Shown: one piece after another, positions 23,454 through 31,959 of the stretch
How the letters are laid out: each line of letters starts with the position of its first letter
How positions within the stretch are numbered: the stretch's first letter is position 1
Source of the DNA: Thermotoga caldifontis AZM44c09
GTDB lineage: Bacteria; Thermotogota; Thermotogae; Thermotogales; DSM-5069
Reading direction: 5' to 3'
Length of the DNA: 64,000 nt
Assembly: GCF_000828655.1 (NCBI RefSeq)
Contig: NZ_AP014509.1
Span: 682,001-746,000 of the forward strand
Notes under the pieces: model-generated
Told to the model about the DNA's origin: nothing
What the model saw: only the letters and a program-made list of their open reading frames with translations
Databases searched by the model: none
Translations under genes and position numbers: made by a program

Positions 23454-23528
23454 GGCTGGGGCGGGAGGATTCGAACCTCCGAATGTCGGATCCAAAGTCC
23501 GATGCCTTACCAGCTTGGCGACGCCCCA
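23453..23528 (-). tRNA. tRNA-Gln (anticodon TTG)
   Basis: A 76-base tRNA on the minus strand beginning TGGGGCGTCGCC and ending with an encoded CCA. The acceptor TGGGGCG pairs with CGCCCCA, the T-arm is GGAGG-TTCGAAT-CCTCC and the anticodon loop CTTTGGA gives TTG, for glutamine CAA codons. It has its own promoter upstream. Confidence 0.97.
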
Positions 23529-23538
23529 ACGTTCACCG

Positions 23539-23547
23539 TGATATAAT
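23539..23547 (+). promoter_or_regulatory. Extended -10 promoter for the nucleoside kinase operon
   Basis: TGATATAAT is a perfect extended -10 (TG, A, TATAAT) 45 bases before the nucleoside kinase start. No -35 is visible, as expected for an extended -10. It overlaps the tRNA-Gln promoter on the other strand. Confidence 0.65.
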
Positions 23548-23574
23548 TCTATCACTGATCGCGAAGTCATTCAA
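23546..23574 (-). promoter_or_regulatory. Promoter of tRNA-Gln
   Basis: On the minus strand TTGAAT (complement of 23569-23574), 17 bases and TAGAAT (complement of 23546-23551) form a strong promoter placed so that transcription begins about ten bases before the tRNA. Confidence 0.75.
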
Positions 23575-23591
23575 GTGTGGGGTGATCCGCC

Positions 23592-25265
23592 TTGAGGCTT
23601 TTCACCCTCAAGATACTGGACACGAACGAGGAGATCCAAATTCCAGCCGGGGAGAAACTCTTGGAACACGCGAAGCGATGTTGGAAATACCACGATACAC
23701 CTATAGTGGCCGCGAGGCTTGACAACACGATCGTCGAGCTCACGAGGCCTCTGGATAGGGGTGGCACGGTTGAATTCATAGACCTTCGCTGCCTGGATGG
23801 TCTGAGGATATACCAGCGCGGGGTGCTCTTCGTGCTGAACATGGCACTGAAGGAACTCTATCCCGGATGTCAGCTGTGGGTGTTGCACTCTCTTGGTAAC
23901 GCGCTCTACTGTGAACTCAGGTGCGATGGGAAGGTTCAACCACTTTCCGAAGAAGAAATTCAAAGAGTGAAGGCCAGAATGAATCAGATCGTGGCGCACG
24001 ATCTTCCCTTCGAGAAAAACGAGTATTACAAGGATGAAGCGTTCAAGATCTTCATTCAACAGGGTGACGAAGACAGGATCAGGCTTTTCAGGTTCAGAAA
24101 GAAGAAATCGATAAAGTTGTACAGATGCGGTGATCACTACGATTATTATTACGGTTACATGCCACCGAGCACGGGGGTACTGAAATGGTTCGATCTGGTG
24201 AAGGAGAACGACGGTTTTCTGCTTATCTTGCCAGATCAAAAAGATCCTTTGAACGTCAACCCACCGAAACCGCTGGTCAAGCTCTCTTCGGTCTTTCACG
24301 AGTACGCCAGGTGGCTCGATGTGATAGGCATCAGAACGGTGGCGGATCTGAACGAGATCATTTCCAAGGGTGAACGTGAAGTTGCTGAGCTGATGATCAT
24401 AAACGAAGCACTGCACGAGAAAGTGATCTCTCAGATCGCCGAACAGTTTGCGAACAGCAAGGCGAGGTTGATACTGATAGCCGGCCCTTCTTCGTCGGGG
24501 AAGACCACGTTCGCCAAGAGGCTTCTGGTCCAGTTGCGCGTCCATGGATTCAAACCCCTCGTCGTGTCACTCGATGATTACTTCGTGGACAGAGAGCTGA
24601 CTCCAAGGGATGAGCAAGGCAATTACGATTTCGAAGCCTTGGAAGCGATAGATTTGAAACTGTTCAACGAACATCTTTCGATGCTCATCGAGGGAAAAGA
24701 AGTGGAGCTACCGAAGTTCGATTTCAAACTTGGCAAACGCATCTGGACGGGACAGAAGATAAAGCTGGACAAAAACCAGCCGATAGTGGTCGAAGGAATC
24801 CATGGGTTGAACGAGAAACTCACCGAGAGCATCGATAGGTCGATGAAGTTCAAAATTTACGTCAGTGCTCTGACGCAGCTGAATTTGGATCCACACAACA
24901 GAATAACCACCACGGACACACGTCTTCTGAGGAGGATCATAAGAGATTACAAGTTCAGAGGTCACAGTGCCTTAGACACGCTCAAGATGTGGCCGAGTGT
25001 GAGGAGAGGCGAAGAAAGGTACATCTTTCCTTTCCAGGAAGAAGCCGATGTGATGTTCAACTCCGCCATCGTCTACGAATGGGCTGTTCTCAAAGTCTTC
25101 GCCGAACAATTGCTCGTTCAGGTGCCACCGGAGGAGCGAGAATACACCGAAGCGCTGAGACTGATGAAGTTGCTGGATTATTTCTTACCCATCACGAACT
25201 TGGAGGACATCCCCAGGACTTCCATACTGAGGGAATTCATCGGAAGGAGTGCGTTCAAGTATTGA
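23592..25265 (+). CDS. Nucleoside (uridine) kinase fused to TGS and ThrRS-like domains
   Basis: A 557-residue fusion. The N-terminal 60 residues form a TGS domain (LKILDTNEEIQIPAGEKLLEHA), followed by a region like the second N-terminal domain of threonyl-tRNA synthetase (about 65-215), and then a phosphoribulokinase/uridine kinase domain with Walker A AGPSSSGKTTFAKRL near residue 297 and the substrate strand VVSLDDYFVDRE. This architecture is widespread in Thermotogales and Firmicutes and is annotated as nucleoside kinase; phosphorylation of uridine is likely but untested here. Start TTG 23592 follows GGGGTGA. Confidence 0.88.
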   Translation: MRLFTLKILDTNEEIQIPAGEKLLEHAKRCWKYHDTPIVAARLDNTIVELTRPLDRGGTVEFIDLRCLDGLRIYQRGVLFVLNMALKELYPGCQLWVLHSLGNALYCELRCDGKVQPLSEEEIQRVKARMNQIVAHDLPFEKNEYYKDEAFKIFIQQGDEDRIRLFRFRKKKSIKLYRCGDHYDYYYGYMPPSTGVLKWFDLVKENDGFLLILPDQKDPLNVNPPKPLVKLSSVFHEYARWLDVIGIRTVADLNEIISKGEREVAELMIINEALHEKVISQIAEQFANSKARLILIAGPSSSGKTTFAKRLLVQLRVHGFKPLVVSLDDYFVDRELTPRDEQGNYDFEALEAIDLKLFNEHLSMLIEGKEVELPKFDFKLGKRIWTGQKIKLDKNQPIVVEGIHGLNEKLTESIDRSMKFKIYVSALTQLNLDPHNRITTTDTRLLRRIIRDYKFRGHSALDTLKMWPSVRRGEERYIFPFQEEADVMFNSAIVYEWAVLKVFAEQLLVQVPPEEREYTEALRLMKLLDYFLPITNLEDIPRTSILREFIGRSAFKY

Positions 25266-26188
25266 AAGCCAGATTCACCGTGATTTTTTCTCTGCTCTTT
25301 CTACACGTTTTTGCTGTTCAAGTATTCTTCGGAGATCAGCCGATCCTCAATCTGCCCGAGGGTAAGTTGCTGGAATGGGATAAATTCGTAGGACTCGTGG
25401 AACGCTACTTCGAACTCATGGGTTTTGAACCTCCTGTGGTTGGGAACGTTGGGAATTTCAACTACATCGTCTGGAACGGGCACACGGTCGGTTTTGACTC
25501 GTTTTCGAAGTTCATCAGTTTGGATGGGGTGAGTAAACGCAGCGAAGGCGTCGATCTGATCGAGACATTGAAGATCTTCGGATTACCGTTCGTGATGGGA
25601 GAGGAAAAATTGATTTTACCAAACATGTGGATTTACGAAATTCAAAAGGTTCAGGATGTCATCGAAGTTCACTACGGGGGAGAAGAAAGGTTGAAGGTAT
25701 CGCAGGACGTGGAAAGCATACTTTTCAACAGTGATGGGTACGTTTTCTACAATAACAGGTTGTACCCACCGGGTCAGACGGTGGCCAGATTTGCACGCGA
25801 TCAAGGTGAGTCGATCAAGCAACAGATCAGCTTCAAAGGGCTCATTCGTCTCGTTATCGGAAAGGAATTTTCCGTTTCCAGAGTGCGCATCTTAGAGCTG
25901 AGTGACAAGTCGACAACCATCAACGCTGACGAACTCGTACTTTTCTATGCTCGGGGGGACAACAGGGTCATAATTCGACCGTACGTACCGGAGTATGACG
26001 GCGTCGACTGGCCCACTTACGCTGAGGTTAGAAAATTGGCAGGAATGCTCTGCGAGAGATTTTCTCTGAAACTCGAAATCTGTCCCCTGATCGTCTTACC
26101 ACCTCAGACTATGACGATGTTGGTTCTTCTGGAAGACGAAACGAAGCTTCCCGACTTGGAGAAGTTCCTGGAGGAACTTTTGCGATGA
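25262..26188 (+). CDS. Secreted protein of unknown function
   Basis: A 308-residue protein that I do not recognise. TTG 25262 overlaps the kinase stop (TTGA) and gives a clear signal peptide (LKARFTVIFSLLFLHVFAVQVFF), so the product is exported. The mature region has two beta-rich halves with stretches such as NYIVWNGHTVGFDSF, KLILPNMWIYEIQ and GYVFYNNRLYPPGQTV, loosely like the stalk or copper amine oxidase-N type domains of envelope proteins; this likeness is weak. It overlaps the next gene by four bases and shares its operon with a GerMN-like protein. Confidence 0.65.
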   Translation: MKARFTVIFSLLFLHVFAVQVFFGDQPILNLPEGKLLEWDKFVGLVERYFELMGFEPPVVGNVGNFNYIVWNGHTVGFDSFSKFISLDGVSKRSEGVDLIETLKIFGLPFVMGEEKLILPNMWIYEIQKVQDVIEVHYGGEERLKVSQDVESILFNSDGYVFYNNRLYPPGQTVARFARDQGESIKQQISFKGLIRLVIGKEFSVSRVRILELSDKSTTINADELVLFYARGDNRVIIRPYVPEYDGVDWPTYAEVRKLAGMLCERFSLKLEICPLIVLPPQTMTMLVLLEDETKLPDLEKFLEELLR

Positions 26189-26643
26189 GGAAAATAGCGA
26201 TCCTCATCCTGTTGGGATTGTCAGTTACGTTACTGGCGAGACAGCTGGTGCTGTTCTATCTCAACGATGAACTCAAACCTGTTCGCGTCGAAGAGAATGT
26301 TGATGAAAACTCAGATCTGGTGAAATCCATCTTCGACAGGCTGGCCAGTCCGCCGAGAGGCCTGAAGAGTTTTGTCCCGAACGATGCCCTCAGGGCTTAT
26401 TTCTTCGTGGAGCAGCGTTTGATCGTGGATCTGAAGAGTTCTGCTGTCAGTATCTTCGATTTCACACAGGAACGGTACTTCGTGCATCAGGTTCTGAGAA
26501 CCATTTTTGAGAACTTTCCAGGTATAGAAGCTGTCTATTTCTTGCTGGACGGTTCCAGGCGCGATGTGCTCAGCAGGATGGTAGATATCAGGTTCGGTTT
26601 TGCGAGACATTTCTGGACTCGCTGGCCTGTGGAAGGTGAATGA
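26185..26643 (+). CDS. GerMN-domain-like exported protein
   Basis: A 152-residue protein with an N-terminal signal or anchor (RKIAILILLGLSVTLLARQ). The rest fits the GerMN/sporulation domain: LVLFYLNDELKPV, a central LRAYFFVEQRLIVDLKS and the end FPGIEAVYFLLDGSRRDVLS. Such domains in spore formers bind peptidoglycan-associated partners; in non-sporulating Thermotogota the role is unknown but an envelope location is expected. It is coupled by four-base overlaps to the secreted protein before it and trmI after it. Confidence 0.65.
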   Translation: MRKIAILILLGLSVTLLARQLVLFYLNDELKPVRVEENVDENSDLVKSIFDRLASPPRGLKSFVPNDALRAYFFVEQRLIVDLKSSAVSIFDFTQERYFVHQVLRTIFENFPGIEAVYFLLDGSRRDVLSRMVDIRFGFARHFWTRWPVEGE

Positions 26644-27419
26644 TCGTGAACTCTGTTCGACTCGGTGACAGAGTCTTGGCGGTGTTCGAAGATGGACGTT
26701 CTTTTCTTTTCACGGTTCAGGAAGGGAAACTTCAGACACATCATGGCGTGATAGACTTACCTTCGCTCGTGGGGAAAAGTTATGGAAGTGTTTGTGAAAC
26801 CCATACAGGAAAACGTTTCTACGTCATGAAGCCACGTTTCGTCGATGAAATCTACAAGATGAAACGACAGACGCAGATAGTTTATCCAAAGGATATGGGC
26901 TTCGTCCTGCTCATGCTCGATGTTCAGGAAGGAAAAACCGTCATCGATGCCGGTGTGGGTAGCGGGGCCATGTGTGCCGCACTGGCTCGAGCGGTGGGCA
27001 CCACTGGAAAAGTGTATGCTTATGAAAGGAGAGAAGAGTTCAAAAGGCTCGCGGAAGAGAATCTGAAGAAGTGGGGATTGATGGACAGGGTGGAGATCAA
27101 GTTGAAGGATATCTCTGAAGGTTTTGACGAAACGGTCGATGCGATCTTCTTGGACGTTCCAGATCCGTGGAACTACGTTCGTCAATGTTACGAAGCTTTG
27201 AATGGTTCTGGGAACTTCGCGATCGTGTGCCCAACAACTAACCAGGTTCAGCGGGTGCTCGAAGAGCTTTCGAAGTTTCCCTTCCTGAACGTTGAGGTCT
27301 GGGAGAGTCTTTTCAGACAGTACAAGCCTGTTGCGGAGAGACTCAGGCCTTTCGACAGGATGGTCGCGCACACGGCTTACATGGTGTTTGCCAGGAAAGC
27401 GATGGATTGGAGGGATTAA
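26640..27419 (+). CDS. trmI: tRNA (adenine-58-N1)-methyltransferase
   Basis: Methylates N1 of adenine 58 in the T-loop of tRNA, a modification important for tRNA stability at high temperature. The 259-residue protein has a small N-terminal beta domain and a Rossmann methyltransferase domain with SAM motif VIDAGVGSGAMCAALARAVG near residue 100 and YAYERREEFKRLAEENL after it, and the catalytic region DAIFLDVPDPWNYV. Family enzymes are tetramers. It starts four bases inside the GerMN gene. Confidence 0.93.
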   Translation: MIVNSVRLGDRVLAVFEDGRSFLFTVQEGKLQTHHGVIDLPSLVGKSYGSVCETHTGKRFYVMKPRFVDEIYKMKRQTQIVYPKDMGFVLLMLDVQEGKTVIDAGVGSGAMCAALARAVGTTGKVYAYERREEFKRLAEENLKKWGLMDRVEIKLKDISEGFDETVDAIFLDVPDPWNYVRQCYEALNGSGNFAIVCPTTNQVQRVLEELSKFPFLNVEVWESLFRQYKPVAERLRPFDRMVAHTAYMVFARKAMDWRD

Positions 27420-27420
27420 C

Positions 27421-28629
27421 ATGAGGAAAAACGTTTTTGTCGTCGTAGTGATCGGTGTTGTCGTCCTGCTGACGAGCTGGCTTTTGAGTGGCGCGGTGAG
27501 CCCGAAGGATGTAGACAAGGCGTTGACGCCTTTCTACCAGACGCTCTCCTACATCCTGAACGCGTACTATGAAAGGGACAACATCGATCTCAACAAGCTC
27601 ATCGACTCTGCTATCGACGGTTTGGTGAAAGGTCTTGGAGACGATTTTTCTTACTACGAGGGACCGGAAGAGGTTGAGGAAAAGCAGATAGAAATGGAAG
27701 GCGAATACGGTGGACTGGGCATAGAGGTGACTTACGACAGCGAGTACAAGGCGGTGAAAGTCATAGCACCCATGTACGGAACACCCGCGTGGCGTGCCGG
27801 TCTGAAACCTGGAGATAGGATCGTCTCCATAGACGACCAGCCCGTGAGCGAGATGCAGTACATGGAGGCGGTTAGAAAGCTGAGAGGCCAGCCCGGCACG
27901 ACGGTGAAGATAAAAGTTCTGAGAGAGGGTGTACAGGAGCTCTTGACGTTCGAGATCACCAGGGAGGTCATACAGATCATACCTGTGAAACATGCCTACA
28001 TCGAGACTCAGAAGGGACGGATCGGTTACATCATGATCACCCGCTTTGGCGCAAAAACTTCCCAGGAAATGGCTTCGGCGCTGAATGAGATTTTCCAGAA
28101 GGGTGTTCGAGGTATCGTACTGGATCTCAGGAACAATCCGGGAGGTTATCTCAACAGTGCGATAGACGTCGCGAGTTACTTCATCGACAAGGGAATAATC
28201 GTGAAGACGAGGAACGCTTACGGCGTCGAAGAAGTGTACGAATCGAAGGGAAACAATTACCCCAACGTCCCAGTGGTGATCCTGGTTAACAGGGGGTCTG
28301 CATCCGCATCCGAAATCCTCACGGGGGCCCTGAAAGATCACAACGTGGCAAAGATCGTCGGTCAAAGAACGTTTGGAAAAGGTTCGGTTCAGACGGGATT
28401 CCCCCTGGCCAACGGAGGAACACTCTATCTGACAACGGCAAGGTACATGACACCTTCTGGTAAAGATATCCACAGGATAGGAATCGAGCCAGACGTCCTG
28501 GTTCAGGAGGAAAGTGAAAAACCAAGAGAAGCTCTCGTGTACGACTACACGAAAAAGATCGTTGAGGTCAACTTGGAAGATCCATTCATCGCTAAGGGTC
28601 TGGAAGTTCTGCTGGGGCTGATCCAATGA
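27421..28629 (+). CDS. ctpA: C-terminal processing protease, S41 family
   Basis: A 402-residue serine protease exported by an N-terminal helix. In order it has a helical dimer region, a PDZ domain (about 90-175: GGLGIEVTYD, AWRAGLKPGDRIVSIDDQPV) and the S41 domain. The nucleophile Ser is in NRGSASASEILTGALKDHN and the Lys in FGKGSVQT, the usual Ser-Lys pair; GIVLDLRNNPGGYL is also diagnostic. ATG 27421 follows trmI after one base. Its cell target, often a wall hydrolase or a lipoprotein, is unknown. Confidence 0.93.
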   Translation: MRKNVFVVVVIGVVVLLTSWLLSGAVSPKDVDKALTPFYQTLSYILNAYYERDNIDLNKLIDSAIDGLVKGLGDDFSYYEGPEEVEEKQIEMEGEYGGLGIEVTYDSEYKAVKVIAPMYGTPAWRAGLKPGDRIVSIDDQPVSEMQYMEAVRKLRGQPGTTVKIKVLREGVQELLTFEITREVIQIIPVKHAYIETQKGRIGYIMITRFGAKTSQEMASALNEIFQKGVRGIVLDLRNNPGGYLNSAIDVASYFIDKGIIVKTRNAYGVEEVYESKGNNYPNVPVVILVNRGSASASEILTGALKDHNVAKIVGQRTFGKGSVQTGFPLANGGTLYLTTARYMTPSGKDIHRIGIEPDVLVQEESEKPREALVYDYTKKIVEVNLEDPFIAKGLEVLLGLIQ

Positions 28630-29201
28630 CGCCCTTCGGTTTTGCCACGATCTGTTTTTCGTTCTGTCTGATCGTGGCGTTGTTTTTTCAGTTCCAGGCA
28701 GGGGCAGGCAAGGAGATCTTTGAAGTACAACCTTTCCCAAAGGTAGTGCTGATTTCGCCCATTCAGCAGTTTCTGATGACGCTGAGACAGAGAATGAATC
28801 TGATGATGGAAGTCAGGCAACTTCCCGCTGGAAGTTTTTCTGCCAGTTCGGGCGGGGCCGCAATGACTGTGAGGCTCGATCGAATTTCGGATTACATGTC
28901 TCTTCTTGCGAAAGAAGGAAAACCCTTTGAAAACAGGATCGAGGTAAACGTGGCGGGCTCGAAGAAGCTGGTGCGTGCAGCGTTCCAGAAAGAAGGATTG
29001 CGGGTGGTCTATTCGGCCACGATATACTTCGGTTCTGAAGGGCAAGTGCTCACAAGTCATTTGGACGTTGCGAGGATTTTGAACCAGGTTTTGAACGGAG
29101 AACCGCAGTACGTGAACGTCAAAAGTAGCGGTGAAGAATACGTTGAATCTTTGAAGATGCTCGCACAGAGGTACGGCGTAGAGGTGCGCACGACGGAATG
29201 A
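28626..29201 (+). CDS. Membrane-anchored protein of unknown function
   Basis: A 191-residue protein with one N-terminal hydrophobic helix (residues 5-24) and an otherwise soluble domain that should face outside. No known motif is visible; segments SGGAAMTVRLDRISDYMSLL and LRVVYSATIYFGSEGQVL suggest a mixed alpha/beta fold. It overlaps ctpA and the next small membrane gene by four bases each, and leads into an RND exporter gene. I infer it may be an accessory piece of that exporter, on context alone. Confidence 0.6.
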   Translation: MTPFGFATICFSFCLIVALFFQFQAGAGKEIFEVQPFPKVVLISPIQQFLMTLRQRMNLMMEVRQLPAGSFSASSGGAAMTVRLDRISDYMSLLAKEGKPFENRIEVNVAGSKKLVRAAFQKEGLRVVYSATIYFGSEGQVLTSHLDVARILNQVLNGEPQYVNVKSSGEEYVESLKMLAQRYGVEVRTTE

Positions 29202-29644
29202 AAGTCCTGAAAGCACTTTTCGTGAGAGATGCTTTCATCAAAATTCGGGAACCGTGGTCCTTCTTGGCTGCGTTCGTGGTCTTCAACGTGGTTGTTGTTG
29301 CCTTCTGGAAACACGTGCAGCTCACGTTCGTGGGGAGTAACCCTTTGGAGGTCTGTGCAGAGCTCAACGTGGCCTTTTTAGTTTATATGTTTCTACTCTG
29401 TGGTTTGACAATTTTGCGCTCCGGGAGTCGGAAAGTATTCTCAATTCCGGCACAGTTCTTTCCTTACGTTCTCACACCAATTTATGCGGTCATACTCACG
29501 TGGCTCAGACTTCCGAAGGCTCTGTCTTTCGCGATTGCATTCCTCCATTCGATCCTCCTGTCCAGTGAACATGACATCTTGGTTCTGTCAGTGAGGATCG
29601 CCGCTTATGGCGCTCTACTGACGGTGGTGAGGCACTGGATATGA
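29198..29644 (+). CDS. Small integral membrane protein of unknown function
   Basis: A 148-residue protein with about four hydrophobic segments (near 18-38, 52-70, 80-100 and 125-145) and few charged residues. I recognise no family. It is coupled by ATGA overlaps to the anchored protein before it and to the RND exporter after it, which suggests that all three act together. Confidence 0.6.
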   Translation: MKVLKALFVRDAFIKIREPWSFLAAFVVFNVVVVAFWKHVQLTFVGSNPLEVCAELNVAFLVYMFLLCGLTILRSGSRKVFSIPAQFFPYVLTPIYAVILTWLRLPKALSFAIAFLHSILLSSEHDILVLSVRIAAYGALLTVVRHWI

Positions 29645-31959
29645 TGGGGCTCGTCACGAAGCACCCCAAAGCTGTCGTGATCGTGTTCTTGCTCTCCACC
29701 GTGATCTTTGGCCTTTTTGGTTTCACGAGGCTCTCGATAAATTCAGATCTAACGAATCTGGCGGACAAATTCGACGAGGCTTACAAGGAGCAGATAGATT
29801 TCCTCGCAGAAAAGCTTTCTTCGAACACCCTGATAGTGCTCGCCTACACTGATGGAAACGTCGAGAAAACGAAGAGAGCCATCGAATTGCTGAAGGAACG
29901 ATTCGAAGAGAGTGGATACATAGCAGAAACACTGAAGATGGACAATCCTGAGTTGTTCGTGAAGTACGGCTTTCTCGGCTTCGACACGGAGATGTTCCGG
30001 CAGGTGGGGAACCTTCAGGATCTTGGTAAAGGTGGTTTCCTGGATTTCGTTTACTGGAGAAAGGTATTCACGACTCTATCCATGCTTTCTGATTTTGCCG
30101 AAGCGTACACCAGAAGAAAGGGTATAGAACAGTACGTGCTGGTCTCTCCAGATCAGAAAATAATGCTCATCAACTTCACGCTGAATCAGAATCTGGGCGA
30201 TGTTGGATCTATCAGCCGGGCCGTTGGTGAACTTCGCAGCATAGCGAGGCAGATCACTAAAGCCACGGGAACGAAATTTGTGTTCACCGGAACCCCAGCA
30301 GGCGTGTACGAGTCGAACAGGCAGGTGCAGAAAGATTTCACTATCACGTCCGTGGTGTCGTTGACTGGTATCACTCTGCTCGTTTATCTGGGTTATGGAA
30401 GCTGGGGTGTTCTTCTGTGCTTGTTCGTTTCCATGATAATTGGCATGTGTTTGACCTTGGGTCTGGCAGGATTAATCGTCGGTGAAATCAACATAGTGAC
30501 TTCTTTCGTGAACGCGATGGTGCTCGGGCTCGGAATAGACTACGGTATACACATGATGTCGCGAATAGCAGAACATGCGAAGGAGCTGGAAATCGAACAG
30601 AGCATTCGGGAAACTTTTTCCGAACTGACCAAGCCGAGTCTGGCGGCCCTTTTGACGACCATCGGCGCGTTCAGTTCGATGTATCTTGGATTGTCCAGAC
30701 CCTTCGTTCAGATGGCCACCTTTTCCATCCTGGGGATGATCTGCTTTTATCTAACGATGATGTTCTTTTTACCTTCCCTCGTACTTGTGTTCAAAGTCCA
30801 GCCTTCAGAGAAAGAGAAACTTGGATTTCTGAAAAAACTGTTCCTGGCTGGAAAGTCCAGAAAGTTCGCCATAGTTGTTTCTATCATCTTCGTCGGCTTG
30901 ATCCCTCTTGGAATTTTGAACCTGAAGGAGTACTGGTACACTCCTTCGGGACTGGTTTCCAAAAACGCAGAATCCGCCATCGCTTTCGCAGAGTTGAAGA
31001 GGAGCTTTCAGAGGGTTGGATTCGGGGAAGTGTGCGTAGTAGCAGAGGATCTCGAAGAGCTGAAGAGAATCGATGAACTGCTGAGAAAATCGAACCTCTT
31101 CATTCCTCCACTGTCTGTGCTGAGCTTGATGGAGTTCTCCAAGTTCAACCCCAGCGGTGGCACGCTCGACCTATATGCGAGCCTCAGTGAAACCGTTAAC
31201 AATCCGTTTCTTGTGGCCCTTTTCAAAAGGATCGAGATGTATCCTCAAATACTCGATATGTTGAGGTTGTTGAAGAGTTCGAAGGATCTGAACGATATCC
31301 TGAACGAACTCAAAAAGGACGTGCCGCTTTTCTTCTACGAAAGGAACGGTCGCACGATGTACGTTCTGTACACCGACACGGTGAAAGATCTGTACAAGGG
31401 CAACCATTTGAAAACTGTTCACAACTTTCTCGTGGCGAACGGCGTCAAATTCTTTGGAACACCCGCGATGCTTTACATGATCATGGAAGACATGAGAAAG
31501 AGCATGTACAAGCTGACCTTTCTGACCATTTTCGGTGTGCTTGTGATGCTTCTGCTGAGCATCAGATCGATTAAAGGAAGCTTGCTGATATCACTGGGAG
31601 TCCTGTCATCAATAGTGATCACTTTCGGTGCCGGAACGATCTTCGGCATTCATGCGACCTTCATGACTCTACTGTCGGTACCCCTGTTACTGGGGCTCGG
31701 GGTTGATGGTTTGATCCACATGAGACACGCTATTTTGAGACGGGATGAATCTCATACGTACAGGACCTTCAAGTCCGTGTTTCTGTCGAGCGCAACCACG
31801 ATAGTGGCCTTCGGGAGCTTCTCGGCTGCCCAAGGTGAACTGTTGAGGGAGTTCGGCATACTCATGAGCATAGGATTCGTCGTCTGTTTCTTGATCACCG
31901 CACTTCTGAGTTTTCATGTTTTCGGGGGTGAAGTCCGTGAAAATAGCGATGTTCACTGA
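29641..31959 (+). CDS. RND superfamily exporter (MMPL/HAE3-like)
   Basis: A 772-residue inner-membrane transporter with the twofold RND layout: one helix, a large outer domain, five helices, then repeated. The two halves carry the matching motifs MVLGLGIDYGIHMMSR near residue 300 and LLLGLGVDGLIHMRH near 690, where the second half has Gly in place of Tyr. Proteins of this HAE3/MMPL branch move hopanoids, lipids or other hydrophobic compounds to the outer layer and lack an outer-membrane channel partner. With the two small genes before it and a lipid-type glycosyltransferase after it, export of a membrane lipid is a fair guess, but unproven. Confidence 0.85.
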   Translation: MMGLVTKHPKAVVIVFLLSTVIFGLFGFTRLSINSDLTNLADKFDEAYKEQIDFLAEKLSSNTLIVLAYTDGNVEKTKRAIELLKERFEESGYIAETLKMDNPELFVKYGFLGFDTEMFRQVGNLQDLGKGGFLDFVYWRKVFTTLSMLSDFAEAYTRRKGIEQYVLVSPDQKIMLINFTLNQNLGDVGSISRAVGELRSIARQITKATGTKFVFTGTPAGVYESNRQVQKDFTITSVVSLTGITLLVYLGYGSWGVLLCLFVSMIIGMCLTLGLAGLIVGEINIVTSFVNAMVLGLGIDYGIHMMSRIAEHAKELEIEQSIRETFSELTKPSLAALLTTIGAFSSMYLGLSRPFVQMATFSILGMICFYLTMMFFLPSLVLVFKVQPSEKEKLGFLKKLFLAGKSRKFAIVVSIIFVGLIPLGILNLKEYWYTPSGLVSKNAESAIAFAELKRSFQRVGFGEVCVVAEDLEELKRIDELLRKSNLFIPPLSVLSLMEFSKFNPSGGTLDLYASLSETVNNPFLVALFKRIEMYPQILDMLRLLKSSKDLNDILNELKKDVPLFFYERNGRTMYVLYTDTVKDLYKGNHLKTVHNFLVANGVKFFGTPAMLYMIMEDMRKSMYKLTFLTIFGVLVMLLLSIRSIKGSLLISLGVLSSIVITFGAGTIFGIHATFMTLLSVPLLLGLGVDGLIHMRHAILRRDESHTYRTFKSVFLSSATTIVAFGSFSAAQGELLREFGILMSIGFVVCFLITALLSFHVFGGEVRENSDVH

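Noticed and set aside
27343-28740. A 465-residue minus-strand frame opposite ctpA
   Set aside because: It is antisense to a clear S41 protease gene, shows no motif, and is explained by codon bias.
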